64,000 nucleotides of DNA from Streptomyces sp. HSG2 (GTDB taxonomy: Bacteria; Actinomycetota; Actinomycetes; Streptomycetales; Streptomycetaceae): positions 1,112,501 to 1,176,500 of the forward strand of contig NZ_CP066801.1 of assembly GCF_016598575.1 (NCBI RefSeq). Reading direction: 5' to 3'. The position numbers were made by a program, and so were the translations under genes. The notes beneath the pieces are model-generated. The model ran no database searches, had not been told where the DNA came from, and saw only the letters and a program-made list of their open reading frames with translations. Below are positions 1-11,551 of this stretch, piece after piece; the first letter of the stretch is position 1; every line of letters begins with the position of its first letter.

Positions 1-51
1 GGTCGCGACCTCCGCGAGGTCCGACCTTCCGGCGGAGCTGTAAACGTAGTG

Positions 52-90
52 GAGCGGGGCGCCCCGACGCAAATCGGGGGTGCCCCGCTC
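52..90 (-). terminator. Hairpin terminator downstream of the RNase J gene
   Basis: A 9-bp perfect stem (GAGCGGGGC at 52-60 with GCCCCGCTC at 82-90) continues inward with C-rich/G-rich pairing around an AT-containing loop near 70-74. It lies about 30 bp past the rnj stop codon. No U-tract follows, which is usual for Streptomyces terminators. A smaller inverted repeat (GACCTC/GAGGTC, 7-21) lies further downstream. No gene was recognised in bases 1-121. Confidence 0.65.
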
Positions 91-121
91 CCGCCGGGCA
101 TCAGCCGGCGGTGTCGGCTCG

Positions 122-1807
122 TCAGACCTCGACGACGACGGGGAGGATCATGGGTCGCCGGCGGTAGGTGTCCGACACCCACTTGCCCAGTGTGCGCCGG
201 ACCAGCTGCTGAAGCTGACGCGGCTCGACCACTCCGTCCTGCGCGGAGCGTTCGAGCACCTCGGCGATCTTCGGCAGGACTCCCTCGAACGCCGAGTCGT
301 CGATTCCCGAACCACGCGCGTGGACGTGTGGACCGCCAGTGATCTTGCCGGTGGAGGCATCGAGGACCACGAACACCGAGATGATGCCCTCGTCTCCCAG
401 GATCTTGCGGTCCTTGAGCGCGGGTTCGCCCACGTCGCCGACGGAGAGCCCGTCGACGTACACGTATCCCGCCTGCACCTTGCCGGAGATCTTCGCCCTG
501 CCGTCCACCAGGTCCACCGCCACGCCGTCCTCGGCGATGACGATCCGGTCGTGCGGCACTCCGGTGAGAGCGCCGAGTTCAGCGTTGGCCCTCAGGTGGC
601 GCCACTCGCCATGGACCGGCATGAGGTTGCCGGGACGACAGATGTTGTAGAAGTACAGCAGCTCGCCGGCCGAGGCGTGACCCGAGACGTGAACCTTGGC
701 GTTGCCCTTGTGGACGACGTTGGCACCCCACCGGGTGAGCCCGTTGATCACCCGGTAGACCGCGTTCTCGTTGCCCGGGATCAGGGACGAGGCGAGGATC
801 ACCGTGTCACCTTGCACGATCCGGATCTGATGGTCCCTGTTGGCCATCCGGGACAGGGCGGCCATCGGCTCGCCCTGGGAACCCGTGCAGACCAGCACGA
901 CCTCGTCGTCCGGCAGGTCGTCGAGCGCCCGGACGTCGACGACGAGACCGGGTGGCACCCTCAGATAGCCGAGGTCCCGGGCGATCCCCATGTTGCGGAC
1001 CATGGAACGGCCGACGAAGGCGACCCGTCTGCCGTACTCGTGGGCGGCGTCCAGGATCTGCTGGATCCGGTGCACGTGACTGGCGAAACTGGCGACGATG
1101 ATCCGCTTGCGGGCACCCGCGAACACCTGCCGCAACACCTGGGAGATGTCACGCTCGGGAGCGGTGAAGCCGGGCACCTCGGCATTGGTCGAGTCGGAGA
1201 GGAGAAGGTCGATGCCCTCCTCGCTCAATCGCGCGAAGGCGTGCAGATCGGTCAGCCGCCGATCCAGCGGCAACTGGTCCATCTTGAAATCACCGGTGTG
1301 CACGACCAGGCCGGCGGGCGTGCGGATGGCGACCGCCAAGGCGTCCGGAATCGAGTGGTTGACCGCGACGAATTCGCAGTCGAAGGCCCCTACGCGCTCA
1401 CGCTGCCCCTCCGCCACCTCCAGGGTGTACGGGCGGATGCGGTGCTCCTGGAGCTTCGCCTCGATGAGGGCCAGGGTCAGCTTGGAACCGATGAGCGGGA
1501 TGTCCGGCTTCTCGCGGAGAAGATAGGGCACGCCACCGATGTGATCCTCGTGCCCATGGGTGAGGACGATTCCCTCGATATCGTCGAGACGATCCCTGAT
1601 CGACGTGAAGTCCGGCAGGATCAGATCGATCCCCGGCTGTTCCTCCTCGGGGAAGAGGACTCCACAGTCGACGATCAACAGACGGCCCGCGTACTCGAAG
1701 ACCGTCATGTTACGGCCGATCTCGCCGAGGCCGCCCAGTGGGGTGACCCGGAGCCCACCCTCGACGAGAGGCGGGGGCGAACCCAGTTCGGGGTGCGGAT
1801 GACTCAA
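122..1807 (-). CDS. rnj: Ribonuclease J
   Basis: A 561-residue metallo-beta-lactamase/beta-CASP ribonuclease with combined 5'-3' exonuclease and endonuclease activity, involved in mRNA decay and rRNA maturation. The metal-binding motif HGHEDH is at residues 84-89, preceded by the family-typical GGLGEIGRN near residues 25-33. A second His motif (SGHASAGE) lies in the C-terminal half, before the RNase J C-terminal domain. The frame is open upstream to 1885, but I place the start at the TTG at 1807: it is preceded by GAGGAG at good spacing, and the protein then begins with the SHPHPELG sequence usual in Streptomyces homologues. It follows dapA on the same strand after about 160 bp. Confidence 0.95.
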   Translation of the reverse strand: MSHPHPELGSPPPLVEGGLRVTPLGGLGEIGRNMTVFEYAGRLLIVDCGVLFPEEEQPGIDLILPDFTSIRDRLDDIEGIVLTHGHEDHIGGVPYLLREKPDIPLIGSKLTLALIEAKLQEHRIRPYTLEVAEGQRERVGAFDCEFVAVNHSIPDALAVAIRTPAGLVVHTGDFKMDQLPLDRRLTDLHAFARLSEEGIDLLLSDSTNAEVPGFTAPERDISQVLRQVFAGARKRIIVASFASHVHRIQQILDAAHEYGRRVAFVGRSMVRNMGIARDLGYLRVPPGLVVDVRALDDLPDDEVVLVCTGSQGEPMAALSRMANRDHQIRIVQGDTVILASSLIPGNENAVYRVINGLTRWGANVVHKGNAKVHVSGHASAGELLYFYNICRPGNLMPVHGEWRHLRANAELGALTGVPHDRIVIAEDGVAVDLVDGRAKISGKVQAGYVYVDGLSVGDVGEPALKDRKILGDEGIISVFVVLDASTGKITGGPHVHARGSGIDDSAFEGVLPKIAEVLERSAQDGVVEPRQLQQLVRRTLGKWVSDTYRRRPMILPVVVEV

Positions 1808-1971
1808 AAGACTCTCCTCACCATGCGCGCCACGTACCGGTGTGGCACGTGGCGCGCATGACGTTCGTGCAGAAGCGATGGTCATGGTGTTGCGGATACG
1901 GGCACCGGTGGCCCGCTGTTCAGTTGTGACAATCGTGCGAGCGCGCAGCGCCCTTGTGCGAAGTCCTGTTG

Positions 1972-2871
1972 TCAGAGGTGTACCCCACCCGCGGCAAGAT
2001 CGATCTTCAATTGTTCGGTCTCCTCGGGAGTCAGTTCGACCATCGGCTGGCGGAGGGGTCCCCCGGGCAGCCCCCGGAGGCCCAGAGCGGCCTTGGTGGT
2101 CATGACTCCCTGAGTGCGGAACATTCCGGTGAAGACCGGGAGCAGCTTCTGATGGATCTCCAACGCCTTGTGGACATCCCCCGACGTATAGGCGTCGACC
2201 ATGGCACGAAGCTCGGGTGTGACGACGTGGCCGACGACCGAGACGAAACCGACTGCGCCGACCGAGAGCAGGGGGAGGTTCAGCATGTCGTCGCCGGAGT
2301 ACCAGGCCAGCCCGGAGTGCGCGATGGCCCAGCTGGCGCGCCCCAGGTCGCCCTTGGCGTCCTTGTTGGCGACGATCCGCGGATGCTCGGCCAAGCGGAC
2401 GATGGTCTCCGTGTTGATCGGGACGCCGCTGCGGCCGGGGATGTCGTAGAGCATGACGGGCAGGTCGGTGGCGTCGGCGACGGTGGTGAAGTGCCGGTAC
2501 AGACCCTCTTGCGGCGGTTTGTTGTAGTAGGGGGTGACGACGAGCAGGCCGTGGGCCCCACCCCGCGCCGCGTCCCGGGCGAGTTCGACGCTGTGCCGAG
2601 TGTCGTTGGTTCCGACCCCCGCGACGACCTGGGCGCGGTCCCCGACGGCCTCGACCACCGCTCGCACCAGGTCCGCCTTCTCCGCGTCGCCGGTGGTCGG
2701 CGACTCGCCCGTGGTCCCGTTGACGATCAGTCCGTCGTTGCCGGCGTCCACCAGATGGGCGGCCAGCCGGCGCGCGCCGTCGAGATCGAGTGCGCCGTCC
2801 GCCGTGAAGGGCGTGACCATGGCGGTGAGGACCCGCCCGAAGGGGGTCTGCGGAGTGGAGGTCAAAGCCAT
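1972..2871 (-). CDS. dapA: 4-hydroxy-tetrahydrodipicolinate synthase
   Basis: A 299-residue TIM-barrel enzyme that condenses pyruvate with aspartate semialdehyde, the first committed step to lysine and diaminopimelate for peptidoglycan. Visible residues are the substrate-binding GTTGE at 52-56, the catalytic Tyr142 in LYDIPGRSGV, and the Schiff-base lysine Lys170 in VANKDAKGD. Length is normal for the family (about 290-300). It lies between thyX and rnj on the same strand. The pathway partner dapB is 2.6 kb away at 5473-6225. Confidence 0.95.
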   Translation of the reverse strand: MALTSTPQTPFGRVLTAMVTPFTADGALDLDGARRLAAHLVDAGNDGLIVNGTTGESPTTGDAEKADLVRAVVEAVGDRAQVVAGVGTNDTRHSVELARDAARGGAHGLLVVTPYYNKPPQEGLYRHFTTVADATDLPVMLYDIPGRSGVPINTETIVRLAEHPRIVANKDAKGDLGRASWAIAHSGLAWYSGDDMLNLPLLSVGAVGFVSVVGHVVTPELRAMVDAYTSGDVHKALEIHQKLLPVFTGMFRTQGVMTTKAALGLRGLPGGPLRQPMVELTPEETEQLKIDLAAGGVHL

Positions 2872-2941
2872 GGGCTACACGCTACTCGCTGCTCGGATCG
2901 GGGTCTGCCCTCGGGGCGGGGAGCAGGGGTTTTCGGGCGGA

Positions 2942-2981
2942 GCCCGGTACTGCCCGCTCGGGGGTTCAGGCAGTGCCGGGC
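2942..2981 (-). terminator. Hairpin terminator between thyX and dapA
   Basis: A 13-bp inverted repeat with one G-U pair: GCCCGGTACTGCC at 2942-2954 and GGCAGTGCCGGGC at 2969-2981, loop 14 nt. It is about 100 bp after the thyX stop and 70 bp before the dapA start, so it probably separates the two transcripts. No U-tract is present. Confidence 0.6.
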
Positions 2982-3077
2982 CCGCTCGGCCAGGCTAGAT
3001 GAACCACGCAAAGGCCCGCAATACGGACACCGTGCGTGGGGGTGCGGAGTGGTGCGCCGAAGGAAGGGACGGACGGT

Positions 3078-3818
3078 TCAGGGAGCCACTCGCCCGTTGG
3101 CGTCGAAGGCGGCGTGGGTGAGCGGCATGAGCCGAGCCCAGGCCTCCTCCATCCGCTCCCCGACCATCTCGATCTCCCGTTGCGGGAACGAGGGAACCTT
3201 GGCCAGCTCGTGCTGGGTGCGCAGCCCCACGAAGTGCATGAGCGACCGCGCGTTGCACGTCGCGTACATCGAGGAGTAGAGACCGACGGGCAGAGCCGAC
3301 CGGGCGACCTCACGGGCGACGCCGGCCGCGAGCATCTCACGGTACGCCTCGTACGTCCGGCGGTAGGAGCCCTCCAGGGTACGATCCACGAGTTCCCGCT
3401 GGGCTGCGCTGCCCTCGACGAAGCGGTACTTGCCCGGGCGGCCCTCCTGCACCAGCTTCCGCGAGGAGTCCGGCACGTAGAAGACCGGGCGAAGCTCGCG
3501 GTAGCGTCCGCTCTCCTCGTTGTACGACCAGCCCGCGCGATGGCGCATGAACTCCCGGAAGACGAAGATCGGCGCGCTGATGAAGAAGGTCATCGAGTTG
3601 TGCTCGAAAGGGCTCCCGTGCCGGTCCCGCATCAGGAAGTTGATCAGCCCCTTGGACCGCTCCGGGTCCTTGTCGATCTCGGCGAGGGACTGTTCGCCGA
3701 GTGTCGAGACCCGCGCGGCGAAGAGCACGTCCGCGTCGGACGCGGTGTGCTTGACCAGCTCGACGGTGACGTCGCTGCGCAGCTCGATCTCGAACTCGGC
3801 TTCGGGTGTATCGGACAC
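3078..3818 (-). CDS. thyX: FAD-dependent thymidylate synthase ThyX
   Basis: A 246-residue flavin-dependent thymidylate synthase that makes dTMP from dUMP with methylene-tetrahydrofolate and NADPH. The ThyX signature RHRxxSxNxxSxRY is seen as RHRAGWSYNEESGRY at residues 92-106. Length fits the family (about 220-250). It is monocistronic here, with a hairpin downstream at 2942-2981. A candidate -10 element (TAGAGT, minus strand, 3859-3864) lies about 40 bp upstream of the ATG. I see no thyA in the window. Confidence 0.95.
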   Translation of the reverse strand: MSDTPEAEFEIELRSDVTVELVKHTASDADVLFAARVSTLGEQSLAEIDKDPERSKGLINFLMRDRHGSPFEHNSMTFFISAPIFVFREFMRHRAGWSYNEESGRYRELRPVFYVPDSSRKLVQEGRPGKYRFVEGSAAQRELVDRTLEGSYRRTYEAYREMLAAGVAREVARSALPVGLYSSMYATCNARSLMHFVGLRTQHELAKVPSFPQREIEMVGERMEEAWARLMPLTHAAFDANGRVAP

Positions 3819-4029
3819 GGTGTGGCGGACCTTCCCGTCTTGTGTGCGTGGCAGGGCAACTCTACGGACCCGGTGGCCGGTCCGTTCGGCGGCCTCGCGC
3901 CCTCCCCTGCCTGGACGCGTACCGCCCGACGAGTCGGGGCACGGGCACCTTCGGGCGTCGTCGTTCGTTGCTACTCGCGAACAGTCCGCTCCTCGGTCCA
4001 GTCAGTCCCCCGAAAGGAGAGCCACCACC

Positions 4030-4263
4030 ATGCTCGATCGGCGTGAGTCCGTACCGTTCGCCTTCGTCGCCGAGGCCGATCGGTTCCGCAGCAACGTCGC
4101 GCCCCCACCACGGGAGCGGGCGTCGCTGGGGCAGATCGCCGGGCGTTCCCTGCTGGGGCTGACCATCGTCGCGGGGCTCGTTGGCTCACTGCTCATCGGC
4201 ATGCCCGCCCTCTCGTCGGACACCTCGACACCGCGCCAGACCCAAGCCTCCTACGGTCGCTGA
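4030..4263 (+). CDS. Small single-pass membrane protein of unknown function
   Basis: A 77-residue protein not recognised as a named family. The ATG at 4030 is preceded by AAGGAGA at good spacing, and the protein is in the only frame with typical Streptomyces codon use. Residues 1-35 are polar with a PPPRERASLG stretch. One hydrophobic segment (about residues 36-57, LLGLTIVAGLVGSLLIGMPA) is followed by a short Ser/Thr-rich tail. It is divergent from thyX and 115 bp upstream of another small membrane-protein gene. Family-level function is unknown. Confidence 0.7.
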   Translation: MLDRRESVPFAFVAEADRFRSNVAPPPRERASLGQIAGRSLLGLTIVAGLVGSLLIGMPALSSDTSTPRQTQASYGR

Positions 4264-4378
4264 CCCGGCACCCGGGCGTTCCATCGCGCGGCCGACGCCC
4301 CGTCGCTGGTGGTGGGCCGTCGGCGGTCGGTAATCTCGCCGGGCACCACCCACCGCACCGGAAGAGTGAGGATCCGCC

Positions 4379-4927
4379 GTGCCCCTGTCCTTCCTGACGG
4401 CCGACCCCGCCTTCGAGGCGACCGACGGCACCCCGCTGCCGCACGACGACCGGGATCGCTGGCACCGTCCGTACCGTCCCGGGCCCTACCGGGTGGGTGC
4501 CGCGGCCGTCCTGTTGCTGCTGGCGTCGTATGTGCTCTTGGCCGGTGTGGTCATCGCGACCGCCGGCACCCCGGCGGCCTCCGGGGTGGTCTTCGGCATC
4601 GCGGCGGCCGTCATCGCCGGGGCCCTGCGGCTCCTGCGCGTGGGGGTGTGGGTGAGTTCCCGGGGGCTGCGCCGCGTCGGGTTCCTCAGCACCCGCACGG
4701 TGCCGTGGTCGAGGGTCGACCGGGTGCGGAGGGCGCAACAACCGGTGCGGTGGCTGGGGCTTCCCCGCACCGTGCAGGGCCAGGCCCTGATGTTGTTCCC
4801 GGGAGGCGGCGGCGCCGGGCGTCCCCTGCTGACCACGCACGACGCGGATTTCCTGGCTCGCGGCGAGGCCTTCCGGCGGGCCTCGCGCTCGGTGGAGGGC
4901 TGGGCCGCGGAGTACGCGCCACGCTGA
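4379..4927 (+). CDS. Two-helix membrane protein with PH-like C-terminal domain
   Basis: A 182-residue protein starting at GTG 4379, with GAGGA 6-10 bases upstream. Residues 1-38 are polar; two adjacent hydrophobic segments follow (about 40-60 and 62-82). After them comes a soluble domain with the pattern SSRGLRRVGFLSTRTVPWSRV (about residues 90-113), typical of bacterial PH-like (DUF/PH 6 type) domains that follow membrane hairpins. The exact role is unknown. It may share a transcript with the small membrane protein at 4030-4263. Confidence 0.75.
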   Translation: MPLSFLTADPAFEATDGTPLPHDDRDRWHRPYRPGPYRVGAAAVLLLLASYVLLAGVVIATAGTPAASGVVFGIAAAVIAGALRLLRVGVWVSSRGLRRVGFLSTRTVPWSRVDRVRRAQQPVRWLGLPRTVQGQALMLFPGGGGAGRPLLTTHDADFLARGEAFRRASRSVEGWAAEYAPR

Positions 4928-4972
4928 TCGGCCCCGACTCGCGCCGGTCCGGTGGCGGCTCCGCGACCGCGC

Positions 4973-5455
4973 CTACGTCGACGACCTGGCGGCCCCCGCG
5001 GCGGCGTCGTCCGCGGGGGGGCTCTCGTACAGGGCGATGGCATGCCGCATCGCCCCGCGTGCACGAGGAGTGTCCCGCGCGTCGTGATAGGCGACTGCGA
5101 GCCGGAACCAGGCACGCCAGTCGTCCGGGGTCGCCTCGGCCTCTGCCTTGCGCCGCGCGAAGACCTCGTCCGCGGAGTCCCGGTCGACGCGACCGCTCGG
5201 CGTACGCCTGAGTTCGTCCACGGGGAGTCCCCCCTCGGCGTCCAGTGCCGCGGCCAGCCGGTTGGCCCGGCGGACGAAGCGGGTGTTCTGCCACAGGAAC
5301 CACACCCCGATCAGCGGCAGGACCAGCACCGCCAGGCCGAGGGCGACGGCGACCGGTTCACCGGTCTCCACGAGGAGCACTCCGCGGCTGCCGACCAGGA
5401 CGAGGTACACGACCAGGACGGCGGCCGTGACGGCATAGGAGATCTTCGCGCGCAT
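4973..5455 (-). CDS. Conserved membrane protein with TPR-like C-terminus
   Basis: A 160-residue protein with start ATG at 5455; the frame is open further upstream, but that part is the antisense of dapB. Two hydrophobic helices occupy roughly residues 6-25 and 36-55. A linker follows, then an alpha-helical stretch with the TPR-like phrase DDWRAWFRLAVAYHDARD (about residues 112-129). It lies 17 bp downstream of dapB on the same strand, so it is probably in the same operon. Function is unknown. Confidence 0.75.
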   Translation of the reverse strand: MRAKISYAVTAAVLVVYLVLVGSRGVLLVETGEPVAVALGLAVLVLPLIGVWFLWQNTRFVRRANRLAAALDAEGGLPVDELRRTPSGRVDRDSADEVFARRKAEAEATPDDWRAWFRLAVAYHDARDTPRARGAMRHAIALYESPPADDAAAGAARSST

Positions 5456-5472
5456 GTCTCGGCCCTCCCCGG

Positions 5473-7624
<2,152 letters not shown>

Positions 7625-7628
<4 letters not shown>

Positions 7629-9841
7629 TGGTCGGTGTCGTCCTTCTGGTCCGTGCCTTCCTCGCCCTCGATCACCGGGATCAGGGAGAGCTTGCCACGC
7701 GAGTCGATCTCGGCGATCTCGACCTGGACCTTCTGGCCGACGCCGACGACGTCCTCGACGTTCTCCACGCGCTTGCCGCCGGCGAGCTTGCGGATCTGCG
7801 AGATGTGCAGCAGCCCGTCCTTGCCGGGGAGCAGGGAGACGAACGCGCCGAAGGTCGTGGTCTTGACGACCGTGCCGAGGTAGCGCTCGCCGACCTCCGG
7901 CATCGTCGGGTTGGCGATGCCGTTGATGGTCGCCCTCGCGGCCTCCGCGGCGGGACCGTCCGCGGCACCGATGTAGATCGTGCCGTCGTCCTCGATCGTG
8001 ATCTCGGCGCCCGTGTCCTCCTGGATCTGGTTGATCATCTTGCCCTTGGGGCCGATGACCTCGCCGATCTTGTCGACCGGGATCTTGACCGTGATGATGC
8101 GGGGAGCGTTCGGGGACATCTCGTCCGGGGTGTCGATCGCCTCCATCATCACGTCGAGGATGTGCAGACGCGCGTCGCGTGCCTGCTTGAGGGCGGCGGC
8201 GAGGACCGAGGCGGGGATGCCGTCCAGCTTGGTGTCCAGCTGGAGCGCGGTCACGAACTCCTTGGTGCCGGCGACCTTGAAGTCCATGTCACCGAAGGCG
8301 TCCTCGGCACCGAGGATGTCGGTGAGAGTGACGTAGTGGGTCTCACCGTCGATCTCTTGGGAGATGAGCCCCATGGCGATGCCGGCGACCGGGGCCTTGA
8401 GCGGCACGCCGGCGTTCAGCAGCGACATGGTGGAGGCGCACACCGAGCCCATGGACGTCGATCCGTTGGAGCTGAGGGCCTCGGACACCTGGCGGATGGC
8501 GTACGGGAACTCCTCACGGGTCGGCAGCACCGGCACCAGGGCCCGCTCCGCGAGAGCTCCGTGGCCGATCTCCCGGCGCTTCGGAGAACCGACGCGACCG
8601 GTCTCGCCGGTGGAGTAGGGCGGGAAGTTGTAGTTGTGCATGTAGCGCCTGCGGGTCACCGGCGACAGGGTGTCCAGCTGCTGCTCCATGCGGAGCATGT
8701 TCAGCGTGGTGACACCCAGGATCTGGGTCTCGCCGCGCTCGAAGAGGGCGGAGCCGTGGACCCGGGGGATCGCCTCGACCTCGGCGGCCAGCGTGCGGAT
8801 GTCCGTCACGCCGCGGCCGTCGATGCGCTTCTTCTCCTTGATGACCCGTTCCCGGACGAGGGTCTTGGTCAGCGACCGGTAGGCGGCGGAGATCTCCTTC
8901 TCCCGACCCTCGAACTCCGGCAGCAGCTTCTCCGCGGCGAGCGCCTTCACACGGTCCAGCTCGGACTCGCGGTCCTGCTTGCCGGCGATGGTGAGCGCCC
9001 GGGCCAGCTCCGGCTTGACGGCCGCCGTGAGAGCCTCCAGGACGTCGTCCTGGTGGTCGAGGAAGACCGGGAACTCGCCGGTCGGCTTGGCGGCCTTGGC
9101 GGCCAGGTCCGACTGGGCGCGGCAGAGCACCTTGACGAAGGGCTTGGCCGCCTCGAGACCGGCGGCGACGACCTCCTCCGTCGGGGCCTCGGCGCCTCCG
9201 TCGACCAACTGGACGGTCTTGTCGGTGGCCTCCGCCTCGACCATCATGATGGCGACATCGCCGTCCTCCAGCACCCGGCCGGCGACGACCATGTCGAAGA
9301 CGGCGTCCTCCAGCTCCGTGTGCGTGGGGAAGGCGACCCACTGGCCGCGGATCAAGGCCACGCGGACGCCGCCGATCGGGCCGGAGAACGGCAACCCGGC
9401 CAGCTGTGTGGACGCGGAGGCGGCGTTGATCGCCACGACGTCGTAGAGGTGGTCGGGGTTGAGCGCCATGATGGTGGCGACGACCTGGATCTCGTTGCGC
9501 AGGCCCTTCTTGAAGGAGGGGCGCAGCGGGCGGTCGATCAGTCGGCAGGTGAGGATCGCGTCCTCGCTGGGCCGACCCTCGCGACGGAAGAAGGAGCCGG
9601 GGATCCGCCCGGCCGCGTACATGCGCTCCTCGACGTCGACCGTCAGCGGGAAGAAGTCCAGCTGGTCCTTGGGCTGTCGCGAAGCGGTGGTGGCCGACAG
9701 CACCATGGTGTCGTCGTCCAGGTAGGCCACGGCGGAACCGGCGGCCTGGCGGGCCAGCCGGCCCGTCTCGAATCGGATGGTACGGGTGCCGAAGGCGCCG
9801 TTGTCGATGACGGCCTCGGCGTAGTGGGTCTCGTTCTCCAC
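7625..9841 (-). CDS. pnp: Polyribonucleotide nucleotidyltransferase (PNPase)
   Basis: A 738-residue 3'-5' phosphorolytic exoribonuclease and RNA-tailing enzyme; in Streptomyces it has also been studied as guanosine pentaphosphate synthetase I (gpsI). Two RNase PH cores are visible (about residues 15-230 and 340-560), then a KH domain ([16 protein letters not shown]) and an S1 domain ([19 protein letters not shown]). The C-terminus is acidic. Upstream are rpsO and a processing hairpin; downstream the M16 gene overlaps by 4 bp. The 351-bp leader (9842-10192) probably contains pnp-specific promoter(s). Confidence 0.97.
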
Positions 9842-10148
9842 CAGTGATGTCTCCTCGTCGTCGTCCCATGCTGCCCGTGTGGCAGCGGAACGGTGGCGGA
9901 GAAGCGCCCCGTCCGTGCGGACCGGTCTTCGATCGAAGCGCCCGGGCTGTCCGTCCGGGAGCCACTACCGAGGACCGGCGGCGGGGGCGCGCTCCTCCTC
10001 TTGCTCTTGTCTTGTTCTTCGTACGCGCGCGGGCCCGGCGGGCACGTGTCCGCCGCGCACGAACGCGCGCCGCCTGGGGTGCTCGGACACCCGTCGCGTC
10101 GTGCTACCACACTACAAAGGGCGGGCGGCACCCCGCACGTACGGCAAA

Positions 10149-10181
10149 GGGAGCGGCCCCCGACGCAGGGGAACCGCTCCC
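10149..10181 (-). terminator. rpsO-pnp intergenic hairpin (attenuating terminator / RNase III site)
   Basis: GGGAGCGG (10149-10156) pairs with CCGCTCCC (10174-10181). A CCCC/GGGG inner stem (10157-10160 with 10168-10171) is separated from it by a two-base AA bulge. It begins 12 nt past the rpsO stop. A hairpin at this place in Streptomyces rpsO-pnp transcripts is known to be cut by RNase III, and some transcripts read through into pnp. The rest of the 9842-10192 interval holds no gene that I can see. Confidence 0.7.
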
Positions 10182-10192
10182 TCCACGGTGTG

Positions 10193-10480
10193 CTACTTGG
10201 CTCCCGCGGCCCCTCGGCGGATACCCAGGCGGTCGACCAGCGCGCGGAAGCGCTGGATGTCCTTCTTGGCCAGGTACTGCAGCAGCCGGCGACGCTGGCC
10301 GACCAGGATCAGCAGGCCACGGCGGGAGTGGTGGTCGTGCTTGTGGGTCTTCAGGTGCTCGGTCAGGTCGGAGATCCGACGGGACAGCAGCGCGACCTGG
10401 ACCTCGGGGGAGCCGGTGTCGCCCTCCTTGGTACCGAACTCGGCCATGATCTGCTTCTTCGTTGCGGCGTCGAGCGACAC
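10193..10480 (-). CDS. rpsO: 30S ribosomal protein S15
   Basis: A 95-residue S15 that binds 16S rRNA early in 30S assembly. The whole protein matches the family: [20 protein letters not shown] near the N-terminus, then the basic segment [12 protein letters not shown] and [13 protein letters not shown]. Upstream, AAGGAGT precedes the ATG. It is the first gene of the rpsO-pnp-M16 block, with a hairpin immediately after the stop. Confidence 0.97.
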   Translation of the reverse strand: MSLDAATKKQIMAEFGTKEGDTGSPEVQVALLSRRISDLTEHLKTHKHDHHSRRGLLILVGQRRRLLQYLAKKDIQRFRALVDRLGIRRGAAGAK

Positions 10481-10632
10481 GCGTACTCCTTGAATGGTCC
10501 ATCAGGCCACCGAGTGCCCCCGGTCTGCTTCTCGGGGGCTTCCGTGACTCGGAAGGCGGGGGCGGTCCGCCGGGCGCGACCTCCGGAGCGACCGAGACGC
10601 TCCGGGGCGCGTACCCCGTACGGCCATCGGCC

Positions 10633-10638
10633 AGAATA
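10633..10638 (-). promoter_or_regulatory. Candidate extended -10 promoter for rpsO
   Basis: On the minus strand the sequence TGGTATTCT gives TATTCT preceded by TGG, an extended -10 pattern, about 150 bp upstream of the rpsO start. There is no clear -35 TTGAC match, so this is only a candidate. Confidence 0.3.
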
Positions 10639-10757
10639 CCAGGGGACCACCGACCTCCCGCGCGCGGCGACTCCCTCGACACGAAGGCCGACTAGGGTGA
10701 GCGCTCGGACACGGACGGTGCCGGAGGCCGGCACCGTCGAGAAGGGGGAGCGAGACG

Positions 10758-11081
10758 ATGACCACGACCGAGGGCGCGGCGGGACCGCGGGACCCGGACG
10801 TCAGGGCCCGCAAGGATCGCGAACGCGACGAGCTGTACGCGCTCGACATCTCCGGCGTCGAGTGGCTCTGCGCGCCGGGCACGGAGCACCACGAGGAACG
10901 GGTGGAGATCGCCCACCTGCCCGGCGGGGCGGTGGCCATGCGATCGTCCCTGGACCCCGACACCGTGCTCCGCTACACCGAGGCGGAGTGGCGAGCGTTC
11001 GTACTCGGCGCGCGGGACGGGGAATTCGACCTCGTGGATCGACGTCCCCCCGGCGAGGGTCCGGGAGACGGCGAGGGGTGA
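10758..11081 (+). CDS. bldB: DUF397 protein, probable developmental regulator BldB
   Basis: A 107-residue acidic protein with start ATG preceded by GGGGGAG. The core (about residues 27-90) reads ELYALDISGVEW ... VEIAHLPGGAVAMRSS ... LRYTEAEWRAFVLGARDGEF, the DUF397 layout. BldB of S. coelicolor is a small DUF397-type dimer needed for aerial growth and antibiotic production, encoded between rpsO and the SCO5717 ATPase gene. The same position here supports the assignment over a generic DUF397 paralogue, but no alignment was run. Unlike in S. coelicolor, no esx/ecc genes surround it. Confidence 0.7.
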   Translation: MTTTEGAAGPRDPDVRARKDRERDELYALDISGVEWLCAPGTEHHEERVEIAHLPGGAVAMRSSLDPDTVLRYTEAEWRAFVLGARDGEFDLVDRRPPGEGPGDGEG

Positions 11082-11551
11082 CGGGAGACCGGCCGGGGGT
11101 GGGACACCGGCCGGTCGACGCGTCGAGCGTCTCGCACGCGCCACCCGGGGTGACGCGTGCGGCGGGCCTCGCGCCATCGCCTCGACCCGGTGCGTCGGGG
11201 TTGGTCGTCGGGCTCGCCTCGTGGGTCCGAGAAACCGGTCCCACGTCGGGCGTGGCGCCGCGGAGACGCGGGTTCCCCGGCTCCCGGGTGACCGAGTGCC
11301 GAGGACCGACCGCGCGGGGAACTCCCGGCCGGCACGCGCAGAGCCCGCGACGAACGCCGCTCCTCGCCGGCGAGTGTCGCCCGACACGGCACTAGGCTGG
11401 GACCGACGCGACGTCAGAACCCGTCAGGGGAAGGCGACGTCCTACGGGGAGGGGCTGGTCGTGGACGGCCCCACCGCCGCGGTCCGTCCGCCGGCGGCAC
11501 GGGTCGCCCCCGGTTCGGCTTCGAGGGTGCTCGACCACATCAGGAGGAACT
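11082..11551 (+). other. 470-bp gene-free interval between bldB and the ATPase gene
   Basis: No convincing coding frame on either strand. A TAGGCT hexamer at 11391-11396 could be a -10 element for the ATPase gene. No residue of an ESX/type VII secretion gene was recognised here. Confidence 0.5.

Noticed and set aside
80..1861. A 593-codon plus-strand frame opposite RNase J
   Set aside because: His/Asp/Val-rich antisense shadow of a clearly conserved gene.
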